A stretch of 64,000 nucleotides of DNA. Source: an uncultured Flavobacteriales bacterium (GTDB lineage Bacteria > Bacteroidota > Bacteroidia > Flavobacteriales_G > Salibacteraceae). Position 1 is the first letter of the stretch. Each line of letters begins with the position of its first letter. The stretch lies in the NCBI GenBank assembly GCA_913020435.1, contig CAJVZZ010000007.1:61339-125338 (forward strand), written 5' to 3'. Both the position numbers and the translations under genes were made by a program. The notes below the pieces were generated by a model. That model worked only from the letters and a program-made list of their open reading frames with translations. It ran no database searches and was not told where the DNA came from. Shown here piece after piece: positions 47,253 through 57,748 of the stretch.

Positions 47253-49471
47253 TTACTAAAATCAACGTTATAAATATTCTGAGCCTGAGACTTTTTTAGT
47301 GCTTTAATTCTTTCAAAACCAGAAACGCAGAGAGAGTTATAGTATTCTGGAGAACCTAATAAGTTTGTAATTGCTGAAACCATTTCAACCTCATCATTAA
47401 CTGGAGTAATTACTCCATATTTTGAACAAAACATTTTATCAATTACAATATTGTCATCAATATTTAGAATTTCTCGAGGGCCACTTTTACAGTCTGTAGA
47501 TATAATTGGAACTCCATTGGACATCGCCTCAATTATTACGTTTGGAAACCCTTCAAAAAATGAACTTAAGATAAATACGTCCGCAGCTTTATAATAGGGA
47601 GTCGTATCATATACCTGATCATGGAAAATCACTTTAGATTGTAAGTGCAATTTATCTCGAAGTTGCATAAGCGACTTTCGCTCACTTCCCTTGCCCAAAA
47701 TATGTAACTCAACATCTAAGTTTTCAATTCTACTCAATGCATTAATCAAAAGTTTATGATTTTTATTCTTATCCAATCTACCAACTGCTAAAATTTTAAA
47801 AGGAGACTTCTTAGAATAAATACGAGGTTTTATTGCAATATCTTCAATTATAATTGGGTTTTGCCAAACTCTAATTTTATCCAAAACCTTTTCATTAAAT
47901 CGATCTTTGAAGTACTGTGAAGTTAATTGTGAATTACAAATAATTGCATTTGCTTTTGGATACAGCAAGTCAATTAACATCTTAGTGCTCCAATTAACGA
48001 AATTTTTAATTTTGTAAGCTTCTGGAGGATAGCTCCTTTCATTAATTATAGTTTCAATAGAGCTGTTGTTTGCACTTGCCAAAACGTTAATGAAATTGGG
48101 TCTATTTAGAAAACTAATCGATGTTTTAATTTTATTCTTTTCGAGATAACTTTTATATCTAACTGCTGCAATGCACACCCCTATAACCTTGAATTTAAGC
48201 CAATTCAAGTTATTAGGCATTATATACTTTACAGAAATATTACTACTTAGTTTTTGATTAATTATGTTGCTTAACAGAACAATTTCAACATTTTTGGTTT
48301 TGGACAATTGTTCTGCTAAAATTGATAACACTTTTTCCGCACCACCTCGCTCAAGAGAGTGTATTAGCATTGAAACATCAATTGGCCTCCAGATTGCTTT
48401 CAAATATTTTCCGAAATTTGCATCTAAAGAATAATAGGACTCCACTCTTTTTCTTCCTTCAACAGAAAACTGATTGTATAAATCGCGATCTTCTATGATT
48501 TTTTTAATCGACTGATACCAGCCTTCTTCGTCAAGTGGATCGACTAAAATTCCCGAAACATTATTTTCAACTACTCTGAAATTCGCGCCGAGTGCAGTTG
48601 CAACAGTAGGAATTCCTAATGACATATATTGAAGTGCTTTTAATCCACTTTTACCCATTACCCATTCTTCATCTGGTAATGGATATAATCCAATATCAAT
48701 TTTATGAAGTTCAACCACTTCATCTTGTTCCATCCAACTAATAGCATTTACATTCACTCCTGGAATTTTGAAGGAATCATCTCCAATTACTTTTAGTTCA
48801 ATGTTAAACTCTTTTGAAAGTCTAATAATAACGTTGTCCAATAAATGCAAATACTTTGAGGTACTATGACTGCCACTCCATCCTAATACAATTTTCGCAG
48901 GATTAATTGACTTGCTTTTAAACTTGTAAACGTTTGTATTTATACTAGAGCTGATATCGGTAGTATTTAAGTTATGCTTTCTAACAACCTTATCTAGTAT
49001 GGGCGTACAGGTAATAACGTGATCGCTAGATTTCATTAATTCGATCATTTTGTTTCTTCCCTTAAGAAATTTAAAAAACTTATTTGCAGAACTCGAATGT
49101 CCTAGAAATACCATATCATCGATATCATAAATCAACCTTTTCGCAAGCATCCGAACAATTCGTTCAAATATTGGAGTCCCAATTGGAGTTACCCATAAAT
49201 GAACATAAACAATGTCATACTGTCTAATTCTGATTAAATCATTAATCCTTCTGAAATAACCTAAAAACAAATGCCAAGCTTTAGTTATAAACTTACCTTC
49301 TTGATATAGAATCGACCATAATTCCTTTGAAACAAATGCACTAGTTTCTACTTCAAATCCATTTTCTTCAAATCGTGAAAAGTACTGTTCGTATTTTAGA
49401 CGCTGACTGGGAGCAGAATGCTCAGGATAAGGGGACAGGAATAATATCTTTTTTTTTGTTTTTGACATCAA
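47249..49471 (-). CDS. bifunctional fusion of two glycosyltransferase family 4-like proteins
   Basis: 740 aa; first GT ends ...GLKALQYMSLGIPTVATALGANFRVV...; second begins VSMLIHSLERGGAEKVLSILAEQL and ends ...FEGFPNVIIEAMSNGVPIISTDCKSGPREIL. Confidence 0.88.
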   Translation of the reverse strand: MMSKTKKKILFLSPYPEHSAPSQRLKYEQYFSRFEENGFEVETSAFVSKELWSILYQEGKFITKAWHLFLGYFRRINDLIRIRQYDIVYVHLWVTPIGTPIFERIVRMLAKRLIYDIDDMVFLGHSSSANKFFKFLKGRNKMIELMKSSDHVITCTPILDKVVRKHNLNTTDISSSINTNVYKFKSKSINPAKIVLGWSGSHSTSKYLHLLDNVIIRLSKEFNIELKVIGDDSFKIPGVNVNAISWMEQDEVVELHKIDIGLYPLPDEEWVMGKSGLKALQYMSLGIPTVATALGANFRVVENNVSGILVDPLDEEGWYQSIKKIIEDRDLYNQFSVEGRKRVESYYSLDANFGKYLKAIWRPIDVSMLIHSLERGGAEKVLSILAEQLSKTKNVEIVLLSNIINQKLSSNISVKYIMPNNLNWLKFKVIGVCIAAVRYKSYLEKNKIKTSISFLNRPNFINVLASANNSSIETIINERSYPPEAYKIKNFVNWSTKMLIDLLYPKANAIICNSQLTSQYFKDRFNEKVLDKIRVWQNPIIIEDIAIKPRIYSKKSPFKILAVGRLDKNKNHKLLINALSRIENLDVELHILGKGSERKSLMQLRDKLHLQSKVIFHDQVYDTTPYYKAADVFILSSFFEGFPNVIIEAMSNGVPIISTDCKSGPREILNIDDNIVIDKMFCSKYGVITPVNDEVEMVSAITNLLGSPEYYNSLCVSGFERIKALKKSQAQNIYNVDFSN

Positions 49472-49514
49472 TTGAAAACGCTTCTATTCTTTTTAAATAT
49501 TGATTTGTCTAGTA

Positions 49515-50726
49515 TTACTTCCTGAGTGTTTGCTCGTATACATTAGCGTAAGATGCTACTGCGGTTTTGAGGTCGAATAACTGTATTGCACTTTTTCGAA
49601 TAAGTGACTTTTCATAATTCATTTGAACCATCTTTTCAACACCCTCATTCATCAAGCTCACATCTACAATAACACCAGCATTATTACCTTCTACAATTTC
49701 TGCCACATCTCCTACGCCTGAATTAGTAACAATAGGAATTCCCATACTCATCAGCTCTCCCTGCTTAGTAGGCGACGAAGAAATTTTAGAATAATCCGGT
49801 CTAATAAAAAAAATACCCCAATCAGTTAAACTGAGATATTTTGGTACCTCAGTTCGTTGTGCTTGAAAAATAAAAAAGTCATTTTTATCCAAATTCTTTG
49901 TCTTGATAGCACTTAGCACCAATTCCTTTTCTCGGGTTAAAAATAAAAACTTCCAACTACTATCTCGCGACTTTAATTCGCTATAAAAATCAAGCATTTC
50001 ATCAAGCATATACCAAGTGCCTATTGAGCCTAAGTAAGTTAAAACTTTATGAGACTTATCTATCCCTGTTCTTACCCTATACTCGTCAAGCGTTGTTTGG
50101 TCAATCTTATCTGGAGAAAATAAATCTGTATCTACGCTGCATGGAATAATAGACACAGGACTAAACCTTTCCGAACTGCGCCAATTGAGCATTTCTTTTG
50201 CACCTGCATTTGTAAGGCTGATTGTATAATCCGCATTTATTAAAAAGTCTACTTCCTTTCGTTTAAAGTATCTATACACCCAATCAAATAGAGGGTTACT
50301 TAGATTCCATAATTTACCATCCACCCTTTCGTCTGCCCAAAACCCTCGCATATCAAAAATAAATTTTGTACCCAACTTATTTTTCAATTTCAAACCTGCA
50401 AGAGCAGATATATAACTGCGCGCATGAATGGTGTCTATGCTTGCATCGATTACTACCTTTTCGGCTAGCCTCAACATTCTATAAACGTCAAAAATTGTCG
50501 AAATAACTGGCGGACTTTTAGTGTAGGATAAAGGATACCATGAAATATTATTTGCAGCAGCTATTTCTTGAATTTCAGATTGAGAATACAAAGCATCCTC
50601 TTTTTCAAAAGAGATAATTGAAAACGAATAACCTTGAGCAGTTAAACTGATTATATAAGGAAGAATTTGAGATTGCCCAAGCTGATCCGTCAATCCGTCG
50701 TAAGAAACAAAAAGGATGTTTTTCAT
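49515..50726 (-). CDS. glycosyltransferase, GT4-like
   Basis: ILFVSYDGLTDQLGQSQILPYIISL; SSPTKQGELMSMGIPIVTNSGVGDVAEIVEGNNAGVIVD. Confidence 0.88.
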   Translation of the reverse strand: MKNILFVSYDGLTDQLGQSQILPYIISLTAQGYSFSIISFEKEDALYSQSEIQEIAAANNISWYPLSYTKSPPVISTIFDVYRMLRLAEKVVIDASIDTIHARSYISALAGLKLKNKLGTKFIFDMRGFWADERVDGKLWNLSNPLFDWVYRYFKRKEVDFLINADYTISLTNAGAKEMLNWRSSERFSPVSIIPCSVDTDLFSPDKIDQTTLDEYRVRTGIDKSHKVLTYLGSIGTWYMLDEMLDFYSELKSRDSSWKFLFLTREKELVLSAIKTKNLDKNDFFIFQAQRTEVPKYLSLTDWGIFFIRPDYSKISSSPTKQGELMSMGIPIVTNSGVGDVAEIVEGNNAGVIVDVSLMNEGVEKMVQMNYEKSLIRKSAIQLFDLKTAVASYANVYEQTLRK

Positions 50727-50727
50727 A

Positions 50728-51627
50728 TTAAGATCCTTTTATACCAGTAAATTTTGCAAGGAATAAATTTTTAATTGTCACAAATACCCGTTTGGTAAAT
50801 AGAATGCGCAAGTCACAATCTATGGCTTTTAAAAGCCAGCTCCAGGCAGTATTATCACTCTGCAATGATAAGTGCAATGCTATGTAAGAATATGCACCAG
50901 AAGAAATTACCCTAAATTCTGGTTTGCTATATCCGTGAGCCAGCGTATATTTTAGGAATAACTCTTTCCGTAAAATAAGCAAACTCGTATCTCTGTAATG
51001 TTGACTTCGTCCCTGATGATCTATAAGAATTGAAGAATAGACTGGATTGTATTCAATTTTAAATTTCCGGCTGATCCTTAACCAAAGCTCATAATCTTCA
51101 GAACCACTTAAAAGTCTGTCTTCATTAAAACTATTGTTTCTGGCTACTTCATTTTTCAAAAACACGCCCTGACACGCCATGAAATTACCTTTTTTGATCA
51201 GAGACTTAGCAATTGGAATAATTTTTTGTGGAATTTTATTTTTTCGTTGACCTTCTAGCAAAAGATAATAAGGTTGAAAGAAAATTTCTAAATCGCTAAT
51301 GTGTGCCTTAATAAAACTAACCGCTTCAGCTAAATGGAAATCGAGAAAGACATCATCAGAATCTAAAAAAGTTATAAAATCTCCTTTCGCTTTTTCGGTT
51401 CCATAGTTTCTAGCAACCGCTCTTTCTTCATTTTGCTTTTTGAAATAGCTAATTCTTGAATCCGCAAAAGATCTTACAACTTCTTTAGTATTATCAGTAC
51501 TGCCATCATCAACGATGATTATTTCAAAATTTGAATACGTTTGGTTAAGAACAGATTTTATGGTTTCCCCAATGAAATCGGCCCTATTATATGTTGGGAT
51601 AACTATGGATACAAGGATTTGTTTCAT
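50728..51627 (-). CDS. glycosyltransferase family 2
   Basis: VSIVIPTYNRADFIGETIKSVLNQTYSNFEIIIVDDGSTDNT; FLDSDDVFL. Confidence 0.95.
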   Translation of the reverse strand: MKQILVSIVIPTYNRADFIGETIKSVLNQTYSNFEIIIVDDGSTDNTKEVVRSFADSRISYFKKQNEERAVARNYGTEKAKGDFITFLDSDDVFLDFHLAEAVSFIKAHISDLEIFFQPYYLLLEGQRKNKIPQKIIPIAKSLIKKGNFMACQGVFLKNEVARNNSFNEDRLLSGSEDYELWLRISRKFKIEYNPVYSSILIDHQGRSQHYRDTSLLILRKELFLKYTLAHGYSKPEFRVISSGAYSYIALHLSLQSDNTAWSWLLKAIDCDLRILFTKRVFVTIKNLFLAKFTGIKGS

Positions 51628-51642
51628 CTCAAAACTGTCTGA

Positions 51643-52950
51643 CTAACTCTTTTTTAATATTGCTTCGAGATTCCCAATCTGAGCTTCAAAACTATACTTA
51701 TTAATCTCTTTAAGATTGATTTCTTCTGACGAGATCGATCCTGTTTTCCAATTTTCATAATGTGTTTTAATACAATCAGAAATTTCAACACTTGAGGAAC
51801 AAACCTTTCCAGCATTGGCCGATTCTACTAACTTTTCAGAAAATGAAAACGTATCTGAAATAAATAAAATAGTACGGCCTACTCCTAAATACTGAAATAA
51901 CTTACTGCTTAAAATTCCATTTTTTTCAGAATAATTTAAGTGAAGAAGCATGTGACTAGAATTTTGATACCTAGCAACATCATCGCGATCTAGGAATCCC
52001 GTAAGGAATACATTATGAGGATACTTATTTTTAAACTCGTAAAAAGGCTTTAAAATCGGTTTCACAGAAGACGATACCTCTACTCCAATAAAATTCACTT
52101 TTATAGTTGACCGATACTCTGAGTTTTCGAATAATGTCTCAAGTGCGTCAAACAAACGTTCTATTTTTTGTTCCTTTCTATAAGTACCCGTGTATGAGAT
52201 ATTAAAACCATCAAGATTAATTTTCTCAGTCATTAACTGCTCTATTGAAGAGAACCCATTGTATATGATTGAAACATTTGCTTTGTTTCCAACTCGTTTA
52301 ATGTTTTCAGCAATTGGTTGGGAAACCGTGGTTACTAAATCAGCATTATTTAATATTTCTTTTTCAAGTCTTAAATTTCTTTTCTGAATATATCTACTAA
52401 TAAAATTACTGTTATATCGTCCAAGGCTATCCAATACAATATCTTCATTAATAGCGTTCCAAGGGTCTCTGTAATCCAATGCTATTTTAATGTTGCTGAT
52501 TGTTTTTATTCGCACAGCAAGGTCAAAAAGTGACCATGGAGCACCACTTGCGATTATCCAGTCTAAACTTCCGAAAAGGCCAGTAAATTCATCCTCAGAA
52601 ATCTTTAAATTTAGATCACGACGAAAAGGGAAAAACAATCTTAAGCTCAGGTCTTTTAGTCTTTTACCAACTCCAAACGGCAATGTGCCAAAAAATCGAA
52701 TGCACAGAAGCAATACTTTTTCTAAAACACCAGAACTTTCATCGATTTCGAGAGGAACATGCTTCAAGGTAACTATCTTCAATCCTTCTGTATTTGGATT
52801 CCATTTGGCGTTACTAGCAAACCTTAAGTCACTAGTAAAAACAGTAACATCATGCCCTAAATCTTTAAGTATACGAGCAGTAAAATATGGCCTTCTAGAA
52901 CTTACATGTCCATGCGGAGGAAAATGAGCTGCGAGGACACCTATTTTCAT
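51643..52950 (-). CDS. glycosyltransferase, GT4-like
   Basis: MKIGVLAAHFPPHGHVSSRRPYFTARILKDLGHDVTVFTS; ISYTGTYRKEQKIERLFDAL. Confidence 0.88.
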   Translation of the reverse strand: MKIGVLAAHFPPHGHVSSRRPYFTARILKDLGHDVTVFTSDLRFASNAKWNPNTEGLKIVTLKHVPLEIDESSGVLEKVLLLCIRFFGTLPFGVGKRLKDLSLRLFFPFRRDLNLKISEDEFTGLFGSLDWIIASGAPWSLFDLAVRIKTISNIKIALDYRDPWNAINEDIVLDSLGRYNSNFISRYIQKRNLRLEKEILNNADLVTTVSQPIAENIKRVGNKANVSIIYNGFSSIEQLMTEKINLDGFNISYTGTYRKEQKIERLFDALETLFENSEYRSTIKVNFIGVEVSSSVKPILKPFYEFKNKYPHNVFLTGFLDRDDVARYQNSSHMLLHLNYSEKNGILSSKLFQYLGVGRTILFISDTFSFSEKLVESANAGKVCSSSVEISDCIKTHYENWKTGSISSEEINLKEINKYSFEAQIGNLEAILKKS

Positions 52951-54734
52951 AAGCCCATAAAATTAGAAATCATTAGTGTCCGCCATTTATCTGTTGACTT
53001 TTTATCAGAAATGAAACCTTCTTTTTGTAGATTCAAATAAGACCTTTCAATCTCTTCTTTCACCAGATTTTGAGCTAACCACTCTTCTTGAGGTGCAACA
53101 TATCCAACCTTTTCCTTCCTCCAAGCGATCTGCGATGGTATTATATTTTCAAAGGCTTTTCGTTGTATATATTTTGTCCAACCATCTTTTAAAAAATACT
53201 CAACTGGTAAAGAACAATTGTATTCAACTAACTTATGATCAAGGTATGGAAGTCTTACCTCTCTACTGTGAGCCATTGAGTTTCGGTCAGCATAACGCAA
53301 TAATTCCTGTAAAAATCCATCATTTATATGTGAATGTCGGCAATCTTGAAACGAACTAAAGTCTCTTTTTGGATTAGGATCCGATTTAAATTGATCATAA
53401 AATTCTTTTGATACGCCTCTATTTTGTAGCTTGTTGGTTCGAGCTTTTTCAAGAATTTTGAGCATCTTAGGTATTCCAGTGAATTTTTTTTCTAAAAACC
53501 CAAATTCAAAGGATTGATTTAAACTTGACTCAAATTCTCGTTTAACCTTTTTGAATTTTAGATTTTTATTTCTTTTGAGCTCCCGCAGATAGGACCTTAC
53601 AAAACTATAATACCCTCCTAAATGTTCGTCGGCACCTTGACCATCTAGGAGCACAGTCACATTATGCTTTTTTGCTAATTCCATCACGGAATATTGGAGA
53701 AAAACTGATGCTGAATTTATTGGTTCATCTTGATGGTACAATAAGTTTTCTAGTGAATTTAGAAAATTTTCACTCGTGGGGGAAACTCGTTGAGCATCTA
53801 TATCCTTTTTCTCTAAAACTGCGTCTATATAAGCTCCTTCATCAAACTTAAAACCATCAAATCGAGCAGAAAAAGTTGATTGTCTGTCCTTGGAATGATT
53901 GGGTAATAACGATACCAATATCGAGCTATCCAAACCACCGCTTAAGCTGCTTCCAACAGGAACATCTGAACGTAATCTCCTCATAACAGATTGATCTAAT
54001 AAATGAAACTGTTTTTCAGTAGCCTGAGCAAAAGTATCTTGTGAAGGTTTAATGGACGAAACATTCCAGTACTCCTGTTCAACTGAACTTAAATCAAGTT
54101 TAACTTTTAGAAAATGGCCTGGCTTTAGTTCATTTATTTCATTAAAAAATGTACTTCCTTTTAAATAATACGGATTAACCGATCCTGAATTTAAAAAATG
54201 AAAAATCCGCTGATTATTATAGTTTTTTTGAATTCCAACAGACCAAAATGATTTTATTTCAGATGCAAAATATAGCGCTCCATTTTGACGAGTAAAAAAA
54301 AATGGTTTCTCTCCAAATCGATCTCTTGCGCAAAACATTTCCTGCTTGTACTCATCCCAAATTGCAAATGCAAACATTCCATCAAGTTTTGACAAGCAGT
54401 CTTCACCCCAGAGTTTGTAAGCCTTTATTAATACTTCTGTATCAGTTCCGGTTGTGCAGACAATGCCTAAACTTTCTAATTCTTTTCTTAACTCTATGTA
54501 GTTATATATTTCTCCATTGAATGTAATTACATAGTTGTTATTATCAATCTGCATGGGTTGAGAGCCCTTATCTGATAATTCAATTATGGATAATCTCCTA
54601 TGACCAAAACCTACATCTGAATTATCATTTATCCAAAATCCATCACCATCGGGACCGCGATGCTCGAGCGTGTCAGTCATCGTTTTCAGGTCACCTTTAT
54701 CAACTCTTCCAATTATTCCCGTGATACCGCACAT
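52947..54734 (-). CDS. asnB: asparagine synthase (glutamine-hydrolysing)-like amidotransferase
   Basis: MCGITGIIGRVDKGDLKTMTDTLEHRGPDGDG; FNGEIYNY; GSSLSGGLDSSILVSLL. Confidence 0.93.
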   Translation of the reverse strand: MCGITGIIGRVDKGDLKTMTDTLEHRGPDGDGFWINDNSDVGFGHRRLSIIELSDKGSQPMQIDNNNYVITFNGEIYNYIELRKELESLGIVCTTGTDTEVLIKAYKLWGEDCLSKLDGMFAFAIWDEYKQEMFCARDRFGEKPFFFTRQNGALYFASEIKSFWSVGIQKNYNNQRIFHFLNSGSVNPYYLKGSTFFNEINELKPGHFLKVKLDLSSVEQEYWNVSSIKPSQDTFAQATEKQFHLLDQSVMRRLRSDVPVGSSLSGGLDSSILVSLLPNHSKDRQSTFSARFDGFKFDEGAYIDAVLEKKDIDAQRVSPTSENFLNSLENLLYHQDEPINSASVFLQYSVMELAKKHNVTVLLDGQGADEHLGGYYSFVRSYLRELKRNKNLKFKKVKREFESSLNQSFEFGFLEKKFTGIPKMLKILEKARTNKLQNRGVSKEFYDQFKSDPNPKRDFSSFQDCRHSHINDGFLQELLRYADRNSMAHSREVRLPYLDHKLVEYNCSLPVEYFLKDGWTKYIQRKAFENIIPSQIAWRKEKVGYVAPQEEWLAQNLVKEEIERSYLNLQKEGFISDKKSTDKWRTLMISNFMGL

Positions 54735-54740
54735 AGTTTA

Positions 54741-55853
54741 TTAAGCTCCTTTTGAAAGATTATAAAAATCTGCTGTGCTACCATTAAAAGCATTTCGATG
54801 CTTTGCTTCTTCTAAAATATTACTATAAAGTGCAAAGTAATGAGGCAGGGCAATATGTTCTGGATGAAAATTCAGAGTCAAGCACCCTCCAACTTTTTCT
54901 ACTTGATCCATTGTCCTAATACAACGCTCAATTGCTAAGTCTAAATTAAGCTCCAAACCATTATTAGAAAAAAGTGATAAGTCCATTATGATTTGAGGAA
55001 TTTGCCAAACACCAGTAGCTTCATATTTCTCATTTAAAATTTGGTAAGGAAAACAAGTCCCAGCTCTAAACCCAATGGATTTATTGAAACCTAGAGTTGA
55101 ATCAATTTTTAATCCTACTTCCTTATGGACATTTGGAGTATAATTAATGTCATAATGCAGGTAATGTTGACGAGAACTAACCACCTCTTTACCCACAATT
55201 TGTTCCAGTCTGTCTTTTTGAGACTTAAGGATCTTAATATTATTGAAAGAATTATAACTGCCATGCAAACCGATTTCACAACCGGTTTTATCTATTTCCT
55301 TTATTAAATCTATGCCCGTCATTTCTATACCTCTGAAGCGGGTTATGTCATCTGGAAAATAGTCACAATCAAATTCACTTAACGCTTCATTACTTGGCCG
55401 TATGAATGAAAAAAAAGTCGATTTAAAGCCATGTTTTTGTTCTACTTCTATCCATTTTTCAAACTGCCAAAACTGATCAGTCTTTTCCGTTACAAACGTT
55501 TTTTTTATTTGCTGCTTTAAAATTGAATATTGAAGCATCAATTTACTTGAACCAGTTTTCAAATACTTTTTTTTGGATAAATTGTTCAAAGCAATTTTTG
55601 GATGATTGGAAGAGGTAATACTGTCAATATCGTGAGTAAGACATATCGCAAATGGCGCATCGTTGGGCCAAACAGACCTTTTCTTTCCCTCCTCTAGTAA
55701 GCGAAGGTTATCCAAAAACGGAAAATCATAAGGTAAATCGCCAAAAGAAGCCTCCCAATTACCCCATTGATCTCTCCAATTTATGCTTCGTTCAATCTCA
55801 TGCGAATGGCACTTATTTTTTAATTCATCATAATTCAAATTATCCCACTTCAT
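54741..55853 (-). CDS. polysaccharide deacetylase-like protein
   Basis: FAICLTHDIDSI (metal-binding HD), GCEIGLHGSYNSF, LNFHPEHI. Confidence 0.8.
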   Translation of the reverse strand: MKWDNLNYDELKNKCHSHEIERSINWRDQWGNWEASFGDLPYDFPFLDNLRLLEEGKKRSVWPNDAPFAICLTHDIDSITSSNHPKIALNNLSKKKYLKTGSSKLMLQYSILKQQIKKTFVTEKTDQFWQFEKWIEVEQKHGFKSTFFSFIRPSNEALSEFDCDYFPDDITRFRGIEMTGIDLIKEIDKTGCEIGLHGSYNSFNNIKILKSQKDRLEQIVGKEVVSSRQHYLHYDINYTPNVHKEVGLKIDSTLGFNKSIGFRAGTCFPYQILNEKYEATGVWQIPQIIMDLSLFSNNGLELNLDLAIERCIRTMDQVEKVGGCLTLNFHPEHIALPHYFALYSNILEEAKHRNAFNGSTADFYNLSKGA

Positions 55854-55859
55854 GCCTAT

Positions 55860-56819
55860 CTAATTATGAAATAATTTATCAATTTTTTTAGCTATTCTAA
55901 ACGAACTTTTTTCTTTTTTAAAAAGACCAGCATAAGTTTTTAGTTCTCCTCCAAAATTGGAGAAAAACTTGGCAATTGAAGGTATCATAGAACCCTCAAA
56001 ATCAAAGGAAAATCCAGATTTCATGGCCTTTGCGATAGTATAATTTAGAAGATAAGATTGTGCGCCACTATTTCTAAATTCCGGATCACCAGCACCAATT
56101 AGATAATAGTAATTCTGTGAATCACTTACAAATAAACCTCCAGAATGAATGTTTCCTGCTTCATCTTTTGTAACTAATATTTCACCACAATTCGACGAGG
56201 TTACTTCATCTAAAATAGCTGTGATAATTCCCAACGAATAGGGGCACTCTTTTCCCTGTCTACTGAATGTTTTTACCGATAAATCAAATAATTCTTTTGG
56301 TGTACCACTCAATATTGACAAGGTTTTTTCGCCTTTCTTTATTTGGCGTATTAAACTACCCCTAAACCCTTTCTTTACTTCGTCATGACTCTGATTACTG
56401 ATAACATACGTAATAAAAAAGTCTAAGGACAACCTACCTTTAGATAACTGATCAAGCAAACCTATTTCAGGTGAAAACCTATGGATAAGTGTATCACAAT
56501 TTGGAAGTTCTTGGATTAAACCTAAACATAGATTTAAGTTATTTGACAGCTCATTTGGTAACTGAATTCGCTGCGTTTCGCAAAAAACTGGTGATAAATA
56601 TGGAGTGAGTTTAGGCATTGTAATTTGATCGAAAACTTTATAGCGTTTCGAAAAACAAAAAGGCAAAAAAGCTCTAATCTCATCGTTTTCTTTTACACCA
56701 ACAACATCCCAGTCTAATCCGCTGTCTTTAGCTAATAAGTCCAACCACCAAGGCTGAGAAAACAAAGGAATACTATCCGACTCAGAACAAAAAACTCGAT
56801 ATGCTTCTTTAATACTCAA
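55860..56819 (-). CDS. FemAB/GNAT-like acyltransferase
   Basis: Layout ...LFSQPWWLDLLAKDSGLDWDVVGV...GSLIRQIKKGEK...IHSGGLFVSDSQNYYYLIGAGDPEFRNSGAQSYLLNYTIAKAMKSGFSFDFEGSM. Confidence 0.75.
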   Translation of the reverse strand: MSIKEAYRVFCSESDSIPLFSQPWWLDLLAKDSGLDWDVVGVKENDEIRAFLPFCFSKRYKVFDQITMPKLTPYLSPVFCETQRIQLPNELSNNLNLCLGLIQELPNCDTLIHRFSPEIGLLDQLSKGRLSLDFFITYVISNQSHDEVKKGFRGSLIRQIKKGEKTLSILSGTPKELFDLSVKTFSRQGKECPYSLGIITAILDEVTSSNCGEILVTKDEAGNIHSGGLFVSDSQNYYYLIGAGDPEFRNSGAQSYLLNYTIAKAMKSGFSFDFEGSMIPSIAKFFSNFGGELKTYAGLFKKEKSSFRIAKKIDKLFHN

Positions 56820-57748
56820 AACTTTAATAGTAACTTTTTTACCTTCTCCTTTACTGGAAGGAATTCTTCACAATATACAATACCATCATTGCATGTAATT
56901 TTCCCATATCGCCCGTTAAAATCTATGCTTCCAACAGCCGAATCTCTTGCCTTACCCATTTCATATGATGCAATTTCCCAGTAGGGTGAATTAAAGACTC
57001 TAATATAAGGCTTAACAGTCCTTAAGAAGTGCCAAACATCCTTAACCGACCACTTGTCCCATTCAATTAAATCCCAAGCATCATGAACATTTCTAGCGTA
57101 ATCTGTAGGCGACTCTTTTGGCTGTTTCATTCTTTCTACTGAACTAGATTCTAACATTATCATGACCTCAAGTAAAGCCTTAACTCCAATATTGTCAATT
57201 AATTGAGTGTATATATAAGCAAACTTTTCACCCTTTTTTATAATCAGTTTTTTGGAGAGAATAATATCTCCCGTATCTGCACCCTTATCTACAAAATGCA
57301 CGGTCACCCCGTATTCAAGGTCATGATTGTATGCTGTCCAAATAAAGGGGTTTCCTCCCCGATATTTTGGCAATAAAGAAGGATGTAAATTAATCGTCCC
57401 GTACTTAGGAATTGAAAATGCCTCTTCTTTTATCAATTGTGACATGCTAAAAACAACCATAAGATCTGGTTTCAACTGTTCTAAAAATAACTTCAAATCA
57501 GAACTATTCTTGTGGTTTAATAAAAAACTGGGTATGTTTTCTTTCTGTGCAAGCTCAGATACAGTATCTACTCGATTAGTTAACCACTTCTTTAAACGAA
57601 AAAAAATGGATTGTTTTTTAACTAAAACTTTGTTCTTTCCATTTGAATTTTGAAACAACGATTCAACAATTCCAATTACCTGATGTTCAGAATTTAGGAG
57701 CGCATATAATATAGGGTTTAAACCTTGAGTTATTAGGACTATATTCAC
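56816..57748 (-). CDS. formyltransferase-family protein (probable sugar N-formyltransferase)
   Basis: TINLHPSLLPKYRGGNPFIWTAYNHDLEYGVTVHFVDKGADTGDIIL: N...H...D formyltransferase signature. Confidence 0.82.
   Translation of the reverse strand: MNIVLITQGLNPILYALLNSEHQVIGIVESLFQNSNGKNKVLVKKQSIFFRLKKWLTNRVDTVSELAQKENIPSFLLNHKNSSDLKLFLEQLKPDLMVVFSMSQLIKEEAFSIPKYGTINLHPSLLPKYRGGNPFIWTAYNHDLEYGVTVHFVDKGADTGDIILSKKLIIKKGEKFAYIYTQLIDNIGVKALLEVMIMLESSSVERMKQPKESPTDYARNVHDAWDLIEWDKWSVKDVWHFLRTVKPYIRVFNSPYWEIASYEMGKARDSAVGSIDFNGRYGKITCNDGIVYCEEFLPVKEKVKKLLLKF

Noticed and set aside
53093-53359. Plus-strand ORF within asnB
   Set aside because: Antisense to conserved AsnB sequence, no motif.
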